A stretch of DNA of 64,000 nt. Origin: Siderastrea siderea. Lineage: Eukaryota > Cnidaria > Anthozoa > Scleractinia > Rhizangiidae. Every line of letters starts with the position of its first letter. Position 1 is the stretch's first letter. Location: NCBI GenBank assembly GCA_964030785.1, contig OZ034967.1, forward strand, positions 55,304,265 through 55,368,264, given 5' to 3'. The notes under the pieces were generated by a model. It did no database searches. It had not been told where the DNA came from and saw only the letters and a program-made list of their open reading frames with translations. Both the position numbers and the translations under genes were made by a program. Below, in pieces: positions 55,910 through 64,000 of the stretch.

Positions 55910-57166
55910 TCACGAAATCGAAAGCGACAGTTGACAAATTTGTGTTTTTTGTTCCATACTCAGCATCCTGACATCGTTGTCTATGCCCGTTACTCTTCGT
56001 TGAACCTCACTGACCCCTATTGTTCTCTGAGAGAACATTCCCGTAGGTTCAACGCTTCCATTTTTCCAAATGCCCAGATTGAAGCGAGATCCTCGCCCAT
56101 TACCCTTGCAACAAAGTCCGCGAAGAAGAATGCGTCTAAACGCCGAGCGAAATGATCGTGTAAATAGCATGTATATTAGTGGGTTGATAGTGCTGTTAGA
56201 GTAATGCAACCATTTGCTGATTTCTACCCAGTCTCTGTTATCGGGGCACGTTTGACAAACCGCATACACTACAACAAGCGAAAAGAAAGGCCCCCAACAG
56301 AGAATAAAAGCTCCAACCACAATTCCCAAAGTCTTTGTAATTTTGAGCTCGCGGCGAAAAGTAACGCTGTGTTCACGCTGAAGTCCGTGTTGAATCCCAG
56401 AGTGCGCGCTGCGGATGTCGCGAACTTGACGAATAGCAACGCGGCAGATTTTACCGTACACGACGATAAGAATTAACAAGGGAAGGAAGAAGGCTGTTAA
56501 GGAGATAAAAATCGCGTACACGCGTCCTGCCATCGGCATGATTGTTTTTATTACCGTTACAATTGATAAACTCGCACAGAAAAAAGCGAAAAGCCAAGCG
56601 AAGGCGATGGAAGCTTTGGCGCGTCTCGACGTCATACGGCTGTGGTAGGTTAGGGGAGAGTTGATTGCCAAGTGCCTATCAACGCTGATGATACAGAGAT
56701 TCACAATGGATGCTGTACTGCAAAGGATGTCTATGTACTGCCACGAGTAATAAAGCACTTTCTTTAGAAACTGGCCTTCTTTAGGGATCTTGGTTATGCC
56801 CGACAGTAGAATGTACATCCAAACAGGCGTCGACAGCGAAGCAACAAGAATGTCGGCAACCGCCAACGACACCACGAAATAGTTTGTGATCGTACGAAGA
56901 ACGTGGAAGCGGTAGAAAGCTAGAATCACCAAACCATTACCAAACAATGCCAGGAACATTACCAGAGAAAGAAACGCCGCCGTCAAGTCGACATTCCATG
57001 TATTTACCGGAAAAGTCGGCGTTGAGAAAGTGCCATTGATTCCTGAAGGTGAAGAAGAAAAATTCATCTCCGAGAAGTTACGGTTGAAGTCGCCAAATCG
57101 TCCGCATAGGGTCGCTCGAAGGTTTGACTGAACTGTGTCAAGGGGGTTTCCGCGCATGAAATTCAT
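55910..57166 (-). CDS. Class A (rhodopsin family) GPCR, amine-receptor type, single exon
   Basis: A 418-residue seven-transmembrane receptor without introns. The outside N-terminus (1-58) has N-glycosylation sites at Asn30, 35 and 44. Landmarks: Asn77 in GNGLVI (TM1); Asp105 in SLAVADI (TM2); Asp146 in YIDILCSTAS (TM3), at the position that binds the amine in aminergic receptors; DRH at 163-165 in place of DRY; Pro229 (TM5); CWGPFF with Trp291 (TM6); and NPLIY at 328-332 (TM7). An 86-residue cytoplasmic tail follows, with Cys-Cys (352-353) near the membrane. The cysteine normally seven residues before Asp3.32 is Tyr139, and the short second outer loop (about 206-215) has none, so the usual disulfide is absent. 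ECL3 has Cys304 and Cys307. The start at 57166 is the furthest upstream; Met4 and Met34 are alternatives. Ligand unknown; amine, or orphan cnidarian clade. Confidence 0.92.
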   Translation of the reverse strand: MNFMRGNPLDTVQSNLRATLCGRFGDFNRNFSEMNFSSSPSGINGTFSTPTFPVNTWNVDLTAAFLSLVMFLALFGNGLVILAFYRFHVLRTITNYFVVSLAVADILVASLSTPVWMYILLSGITKIPKEGQFLKKVLYYSWQYIDILCSTASIVNLCIISVDRHLAINSPLTYHSRMTSRRAKASIAFAWLFAFFCASLSIVTVIKTIMPMAGRVYAIFISLTAFFLPLLILIVVYGKICRVAIRQVRDIRSAHSGIQHGLQREHSVTFRRELKITKTLGIVVGAFILCWGPFFSLVVVYAVCQTCPDNRDWVEISKWLHYSNSTINPLIYMLFTRSFRSAFRRILLRGLCCKGNGRGSRFNLGIWKNGSVEPTGMFSQRTIGVSEVQRRVTGIDNDVRMLSMEQKTQICQLSLSIS

Positions 57167-58903
57167 TCTTGTTAGAAAAATTTCTAATTAGTATTTGTTT
57201 GGACAGGTGCCCTTTTCGAAGGGATTTCTAGAAATGAACCGAATTTTTTGACAAGTAATAATTTGAAGTACACGAGAAAATTCATCAACACACGCCCCAA
57301 AACGTCGTCCTAAAGACATACAAGTTAATCGTAAACGAGAAAAACCGAAGAGAACAATCGATGTATTTGATATGGTGTCGGACAGAATTCAAACAAACTC
57401 GTACAACACCGTAAAAATATCTAGCGTGGTAGTTTTCTTCATTTTCCTATAATTACACTGAGGTAATTGGTTTAATTCACGAGTTGCTGTAAAAGGCGGG
57501 TTCGTCCACAGTCCTTCTTATACAACAACTCTCAAAATAAACTCTGATAAAATTTTCAAGCAAGTTTTAAACTGACAATCCCAGGAAAATGCAAAGATTA
57601 TACAGCTGAAAATGTTTGTTCTCTTCGCGGGCTATCTATAAATTTTGATAAACTCGACCAACAAAACGACAGCCTCATTGCAAAAAAGTAAAATATTTGC
57701 AAAGGAAATGGGACGTCACATGTTTGCTTAAGTAAACAAAGGCCTTTTTTTTCGTCTTCCTCAATAATAATCGATGAAGAAAGCCGCTACAGTTTTGCAG
57801 TTGAGGCAAAATTACAGAGCAACGGACGCGAAAACAAACAGAAATAACTGAGAAAAGATTCTATTCGGGACATGTTAACACGATTATAAAAAGTAATTCT
57901 CCAGCGACCTTGACAGCAAAGTTAATTTCAGTTTTTTGGAACCATGGTTTGTTTATCAAACGACTATAATTATAAGTCAGCACAAATAGAATTAACGAGC
58001 ATTTTCAAGCAGATTTGTCAGTTTTTCAAATTGTGGTTTCATACACTTTTCGTTAGAAGATAACGGTAAGAACATAAGATTTTTACACGACTTTACATCC
58101 AAAAAAAGAACAGCATGATTGATTAAAGCTGTCACAACTGGGATTTCAGACACAAAATAACCCAAAAGTTAGAAACTACCTTGTGGAGCGCAATAACGTC
58201 ACAAGAAAGAACTGCCAAGTAACTTCCTTTGAATAGCCACTCTTAAGATTTAAATCCAGAAACTCAAAATCTCAAAATCTTCAAAACTTAGAACCACATT
58301 ATAGAACATAATAAACATTTAATACAGGTAAGTGCTGCTCAGTTGCTATTGCCATTCAATTCATCACTCCCTCTTGAAGTTTGACTTGAGAGCACAAAAA
58401 AACTCTCCTTATTTAGTAACCTCAGTTGTAATACAGTGAGTATTTTTCTTTTATTCGGTGCAATAAGGACAAAAATTATTCACTCCTGACAAAAATATAT
58501 ATGCACTCTCATAAACATCCTCGACATCTTCCCAAATGTTTACAAAACTAGTCCGTCTAGTATGATCGTCCGGATGTAAAGAAACTCTTGTTGGTGACAA
58601 TCACTGACGTTCTGACAACCTGACTTAACCTTCAGAAGTCATATTTCCTTTGGAAGTCACGTAGGCTTGGATAAATTCTGTCACCAGAATACTGAACTGT
58701 CGAGAATTTGAGCAGAAAACGGAAAAATCAATAAAACACGATATCCATAACATTTGAAAAAAAAAAATTAAAAATTTAGAACAAATCCAGATTACCTACC
58801 TACAGCATAGCGTTTCGTATAATGCCCGCGGTATTACAAAAAGATAATTCCGACATACAAGAGTGATTTCACAAACCCCGGTTCTTATATGCTAATAAGA
58901 ATC
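57167..58903. other. Upstream region of the GPCR, nothing recognised
   Basis: AT-rich, no reading frame or repeat I could support. It presumably contains the receptor promoter. Confidence 0.4.
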
Positions 58904-59711
58904 GTTAAATGCTAATGCCAAGAACAACAAAGAACGCACGCACCAAAGTTAAAGGGGCTATGTCACGGGTTTTTATGTTTTGGGGACAATATTTTCTCAA
59001 ATCAAAACTAGGAGCATTTTCCTATACACAAAATGGTCTTAGAACTCCAAGAAGACATGAAATGAATTCTTGAAAGGAGAACAAAACTGATCAGTTTATA
59101 GTGGTTTTTGCTAGACCTGAGGGAAAACTTGAAAAAAAGCGGCCCGATTTTTTTCAAACTGCACCTGCCCATCCGTGGCCAAAGGCACTTGTTTGCAGTT
59201 TCAGTGCACTAGCAAAGTAGTTTTAAACAAAACTGGACCATTATTTCGGGTTTCCATCAATACAAACATGTTTTTCGACTTCTCAAATTACTACTACAAA
59301 TTGGTGACATAGCCGGCCCTTTAAACCATTCTTTCAAATTTTAAATTGCGTACATGCTAGTGCGAGATGGTTTGCACGGACAACAGACAACGGAAACAAA
59401 GAAATGTGATTATGAGGAAATGATCTTTCTTAACAGTTCCGATGTCACGGGAAAACATTACACAATGCTTTCGGGATCTAGAGTTAGAGCCGGCTTTGTA
59501 AAAATTTACGTTTACTTCTCGATATCAGGAAATGACAGAATACAGTTAACAGTTAACTGACAGGAAATTAAACCGGGTTAAACTTTTCAAAATTTCCGTA
59601 CTTAGACAGTTTCCCCGAGTCATTAGGACTTTAATGGAAGATCGGCTCGCACATCACGTTCACCTCATATTTCAACTTTGGTGCGTGCGTTCTTTATCGT
59701 TCTTCGCATTA
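58904..59711. mobile_element. DNA element with ~47-bp inverted ends, carrying a nested MITE
   Basis: 58904-58950 (TTAAATGCTAATGCC... to CACGCACCAAAGTT) is matched by the inverse at 59665-59711 with only a few differences. A second element with its own TTAA duplication starts at the inner edge of the left arm. No coding sequence. Confidence 0.7.
58949..59324. mobile_element. Nested TTAA-type MITE
   Basis: TTAA at 58949-58952 and 59321-59324 flanks 58953-59320. Tips AGGGGCTATGTCAC and AGGGCCGGCTATGTCACC are inverted. A TTAA duplication with an RGGG tip occurs in Kolobok as well as piggyBac groups, so the superfamily is open. Confidence 0.7.
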
Positions 59712-60301
59712 GCATTTAACTTTACTCCTTAGCATAAATGGTATAATACTTAGCAGAGCTCGAGAACAGTTTCTTTCCCCGAGCAGAATTGTGAGCAGAA
59801 TTCGTGATTTTTACGCAGAATTTGTCCAAGCCTAATCTGCCAATTCTGAATGATGACTTCCGTTTACGTGGTTAAAATGACAGGAAGTCGACGTTACCAA
59901 CAAGTCCCGCAGCAAAGCATCAGTCTTTATAATGAATACATACACCTGACTTTCAAACTACAGGGACACCTGACTGGACAGCCAGCCGATTGTTTTAATA
60001 AAGTATCTGTTTTGATTAGTTGCTTCGGATGATCAAAATTCAACTGTCATGAAAAGCTAGAGTTTTCTTTAGCAAAGTTCACAACTTAAATGCTTTTCGT
60101 TTCTGGAGAAGTAACGTTAACGGCAACAAGGTTTTCTAGGATTTTCTGAGTGGTAAGTAAGATTCCGTTCTGATCTGACAAATAAATAGTCATCTTAAGA
60201 ACTGAAAGATATTTAGCTGTCAGTTTACATAAAAAACTCTTTAAAAGGCCCGAAACTATAAGAGAAAACAGGGGGAAAACAAGAAAAGAAAAGAAAAAAC
60301 G

Positions 60302-60612
60302 AACATTTCTTGAGCCTGAGAAAACAGCCGACGTTTCGCGAGGTCGCCACTTTAGCCCTCGCTAAACGACGTCTGAGTAACGAGCGCAGAAATTCCATAC
60401 TGATGACGTGTCACTACCCAGATCTAGGTAGGGCTTCTGATTGGTTGAAACGCGAGGGAATTTCGTTTCAACCAATCAGAACCACTACCTAGATCTGGGT
60501 AGTGGTAGTCATCAGTATGGAATTTCTGCGCTCGTTACTCCGACGTCGTTTGGCGAGGGCTCAAGTGGCGCCCTCGCGAAACGTCGGCTGTTTTCTCAGG
60601 CTAACATTTCTT
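60302..60612. mobile_element. Mutator-like fold-back MITE with 10-bp target duplication
   Basis: AACATTTCTT at 60302-60311 and 60603-60612 flanks the element 60312-60602. Nearly its whole length is one inverted repeat: arms of about 140 bases begin AGCCTGAGAAAACAGCCG, with roughly ten mismatches, around a short centre near 60450. The arm sequence differs from the 41245 MITE, but the AGCCTG tip is shared. Confidence 0.9.
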
Positions 60613-60788
60613 ACGTTTTTCGCTTATTTTTCAATGGGTGTCCCTGATACTAGACAAGCTACCAAGACTCTTAGGTTCAAATCACTCACTTTGTTGCAAA
60701 ACTCTTATAAAATTTACAGCAAGGTCAGAAAATTTAGTATCGATAAAAAAAACCAGTTCCGCAGAATTGTCAATGTCTCAAGCACAAA

Positions 60789-62764
60789 TTAACTTACAAC
60801 GACCTCGTGTGTTCTTGTTTCGGTTTCGCTGGAAACATTTTCGTCAAGATTATTTTCAGACTCATTTGCAACGTCTTCGGGAATACTCGGCGTTTCATCG
60901 GAGACGGTTACGGATGGGCCGGTGTCTGTCGCAGGATCTTCGGATGTACTGGGATTCCCAGTGGCAGCTTCTTGTGCGGTAGTGCTTGAGTCGCCGTTTA
61001 CAGAACCCCCCAGTTTTTCTTCTAATTGCAGTTTTCCTTCGCTCTGTGTTTCGCTTTTATCACCTGTTCTTTCTGTTAAATCGTGTGTTTGTGAATTCTG
61101 TGTCGCGTCTATCCCTGCCTCCAACCTTTGTCCGCTTTTGTCGTCCGTTGTATCCTCGAACGTGGCTCCTGAAGACTGTCCTTCCTTATTAGAATGAACT
61201 GTACTGGTTTCCTTCGCCTGGTGAAACATTAAAAAAAATTGTCGGCAAATTCAACGGGTCTAGTCATGCAGTATAGCCTTTGGGGTGTACCGTGGTGATG
61301 CTTGCCAGTCAATTTTCCAGTGAGTTTTCCTTTTGCTGTACGGGTAATATTCTCATAAGGTCAAATTAAATCAAATCGTTTATCCCCTTGGCCCGCCTGA
61401 CCCAGCTAATTATTTCAACAGTAGTGGTCGTAGACTTGTTGTTTGTCTGTTATTTATATGCTGGTGGTTGACTAGTGCCATGAAAATGGCGGCGCCAATC
61501 CCCATTTATACCAGAACTTCATAACTTCCCTACACTGAAATGGCAGTCGTCTCTTCGCTGAACCCCTCAGGGGTCCAAGGTGAAGGTAGGAGTCAGGGGC
61601 GACGGAGTTAGGGGGAAGAGATGTTCCCCCTTTGACAAAATCACTTCATATCTTCATCTTAATTTCCTAAGAGCATTTCGTGAACAACAAAGGGTACTTA
61701 GTTAAACTAACTTTCAGCACAATTTTGATCCAAGGATCTTTAAAGATAATAAACGGACTGTTTTGTAGTCTTTCTCCAAAACTGATAAAGACACGAAATA
61801 AGCGTTAATACCTGGTCGATGTCAGTGGATGTCACCTTGGCTCCTTTATGCAGTGCTCGGCAGAGGTTTTCAAGCTTTTCGTTCTTGGAGCGTAAACCCG
61901 CCATTTCGTTCTTCAATTTTTCACGCTGAGTGAGGGAAAGTAACGGTGGTGTCAGATCAGCATTGAAATTCTCCTCACATTTAGTGAAATCTTTCTGATC
62001 AGCTAAGTGACGAGAATATTCTCAAGAGAAAATCGTCAACCTGGGAAATGTTTTTATGCAATGCACACCAATATTAATCCTGTTTCGCCCACGACTTTGC
62101 CACTAACAATAATATTATTTGGTGTAACGTTTTGCAAATTAAAGGTCTCAATGAGATCTACTCTCGGAGAACGAGAACCCGAGTGTTTGTGGCAAGGTAT
62201 GACGATACCCTAAAAAATCGAAGTTTTCAGACGATTAAGAGGGGTTTACAGTTAGACGGTACGTTTAAGTATCTCCATGAGGTTCCATTCAACCAAATGC
62301 CATCATACATGTACAGAGTAGGTGTTAAGTGCGTGCTCACATAAATCTTTGTTTTTCTCAAGACTTTAAAAATGCACGTAAAGAAAACAAAGAGGGGGGT
62401 ATAGTTGAATGTTAGGAAAAATGAATACTATTAAGATTTAAAGGTGGGCCAAAATTAAAATTTAAAGCTAATAATTACTAAATGGACACCAACACAGGCT
62501 GCAAGGCTTTCTTACATGTAAGTGGTACCCGATTTCCTAAAAACGATAAGTATAATTACTTCTTAAGCAAGTATGCATTAAAAACATCATTTTACGTATT
62601 ATACGTGTAAAATAAATTCTCAAAGCGCTTTTGTTAAATTCCAGTTAAACAAGGAATGTTACACTCACTTCATCCACCATTTCCAACAATGAACGATTGC
62701 TACTCTCACACTTTGTTTTCCAAGTATTTTTTTCCTTTTCAAGTTTTTTAATCGTCTTCGTCAT
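60789..62764 (-). CDS. TXLN: Taxilin family protein, last three exons
   Basis: Taxilins are long coiled-coil proteins that bind syntaxins and nascent-chain complexes in vesicle traffic. Exons: 62669-62764, 61812-61925 and 60789-61217, all phase 0. The first encodes MTKTIKKLEKEKNTWKTK then SSNRSLLEM, the hallmark taxilin block; the second KNEMAGLRSKNEKLENLCR. The third is a 142-residue acidic Ser/Thr/Glu-rich tail, as expected for the variable C-terminus. The N-terminal half, including the preceding coiled-coil exons, is not in the window; I found no candidate up to 64000. The stop TAA at 60789-60791 overlaps a consensus donor (GTAAGTTAA), so the coding sequence could instead splice out here to an exon further left. 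Which taxilin (alpha, beta, gamma) cannot be told. Confidence 0.85.
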
Positions 62765-62833
62765 CTAAAAGAAACAATAGAAAACAAAAACCTTGCATTA
62801 GCACTACTTCAGATTTTTCTGTTGCGCCATTGG

Positions 62834-63045
62834 TTAACCCTTTAAGCCCCAATAAATACAAGCACCTAATTTCTCCTTATCATATCCCTACTTGTTCATG
62901 CATACAGGTCACGGGAATAAAGGAAGTGATCATCAAACAAGACATGCCTTGATGTTTGTGCAAATTCTCTCAACTAGAACCATAAGAAATGTGTGGAGAA
63001 CACTAAGGAGAATATGCATATTGATATTGGGGCTTAAAGGGTTAA
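62834..63045. mobile_element. TTAA-type MITE in a taxilin intron
   Basis: TTAA at 62834-62837 and 63042-63045 encloses 62838-63041. The tips are perfect inverted copies of CCCTTTAAGCCCCAATA (17 bases). The CCC tip and TTAA target fit piggyBac-derived MITEs. Confidence 0.85.
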
Positions 63046-64000
63046 AAGTGTTCACATGTTGTAACTCCACTGGCCAAAAGCCCATCTCCAAATTGTCAGT
63101 AGCCTCCTTTTCAAAGTGAGGCCCAGTGCACAAAATTTCACACGCAAATAAAACTCCGTTTTGACTTGAATAGTACGAAAAAGGCCTTGATTTGATAAAT
63201 GGGCTTAACAGTTATGGACAGTACCTCCAATTCTAATACAGACTTAATAAGTATCTTTCCGCAGCTTATGACTATTCAGAAAAGCAGATCTTAGCAAGGA
63301 GTTTTGGAATCAGATACAAAATCGGGGATACCAACCCACACGCATTTTTCAGAGATAATTAAGCAACAATAATTCTAGAAAAGTTTAAAACACTGACACA
63401 ATAATGGCATTTTTTCCAGATTGAAAGTTAGTTATCTCTGAAACAAAGGGTAGTAATCCCCAATTTTCTTGGTGGATTCCATTTGCCTTTACTAGGATCT
63501 GCTTTTCCAGTGTAGTCAGTCATAAACCGCACAAAAATACCTTTGGATAAGGCGACACCTTCCTTATTCTGACATCTTCCAAATTCTCCTCTCCGCTCTC
63601 TATACATTTCATTGAGTAGTAATTGGAAGAACTTGTTACAGTTGATCCACGTCACGCGTGAACGGAAACCTGAACATGTGATCCGAGTCTTCAAATGAAA
63701 TAGCTACTTTCGGTGACGTAACGGAGATCACAAAGGAAACATTGAAGATTTCATCGAAATTTGCGAAAATGGGTTCAATCTTTGTAGAAGCAAGGGGCAG
63801 TGACGGGACAAATCTTTGTTTTATCGAGAGACGGCTTAATAATTTTCTCGGTTCGCTTCTCATCAGTGGCTCAAAAACGTTTTAGACGTAGAAGTAGGTG
63901 AAGTTTATATGTCAATTACGAATTTTGCCGACGCGGGATTCCTGTTTCAACCAAACGAGGGCAAACCTTGAAGCTGAACGCTTGTGTACGAACCGCAGCT
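63046..64000. other. Taxilin intron or upstream region, no exon found
   Basis: Apart from the MITE copy at 63344-63445 nothing was recognised. The minus frames 63428-63694 and 63636-63863 run through repeat sequence and have no taxilin-like coiled coil. Confidence 0.4.
63344..63445 (-). mobile_element. Short MITE with CAGAGATAA inverted ends (copy 2)
   Basis: Begins ATTTTTCAGAGATAATTAAG and ends with the degenerate inverse GTTATCTCTGAAAC. Read in reverse complement it aligns along its length with 28247-28352 (shared AAAATGCCAT, TAGAATTAT, TGCTTAATTATCTCTG). Confidence 0.7.

Noticed and set aside
55662..56476. Plus-strand frames opposite the GPCR
   Set aside because: Shadows of the 418-residue receptor on the other strand, with no independent signal.

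Overview
The window looks like nuclear DNA of a cnidarian, most probably a stony coral. It is AT-rich, with small exons in large introns and standard GT-AG splice sites. Single genes are separated by dense, nested transposon debris: Harbinger-, Mutator- and TTAA-type MITEs, a Penelope element, a tyrosine-recombinase retroelement, a LINE tail and tRNA-derived SINEs. There is no bacterial-style operon, rRNA gene or CRISPR array. All gene models were spliced by hand from the sequence; no alignment or transcript was available.

Five host genes are recognisable, all on the minus strand. From left to right: (1) an NR2E (tailless/PNR-like) nuclear receptor at 1894-7834, three exons seen, C-terminal exon not found. 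(2) A secreted protein with a cysteine-rich extracellular module followed by a von Willebrand factor A domain, 16166-21162. (3) An alkaline phosphatase of 540 residues in eight exons, 24590-49366, with a signal peptide, all metal ligands and a GPI-type tail; its first intron is 17.6 kb and full of repeats. (4) A single-exon rhodopsin-family receptor of amine-receptor type, 55910-57166. (5) The last three exons of a taxilin, 60789-62764, whose 5' part lies beyond the right edge.

The space between these genes and within their introns is mainly mobile DNA. Several MITEs can be bounded exactly by target-site duplications: three with 9-10 bp duplications (Mutator-like: 33348-34702, 41245-41367, 60312-60602), two with TAA (Harbinger-like: 15246-15838, 45108-46023), several with TTAA (54446-55052, 58953-59320, 62838-63041) and one with TA (50459-50921). 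A Penelope element (about 42974-46440) is split by other insertions, and a degenerate tyrosine-recombinase retroelement lies at about 34807-39091.

The genes do not form a pathway. The receptor is a transcription factor, the vWA protein and phosphatase act outside the cell or at its surface, the GPCR is a membrane receptor and taxilin is a trafficking coiled-coil protein. The observations I rate highest are: an 800-bp palindrome-rich transposon that supplies the +5 base of an alkaline phosphatase splice donor; ten exact copies of one palindromic 12-mer in that transposon; inverted arrays of a CCGCAAATGATCC repeat inside a larger fold-back arrangement; and a GPCR lacking the usual TM3-ECL2 disulfide.
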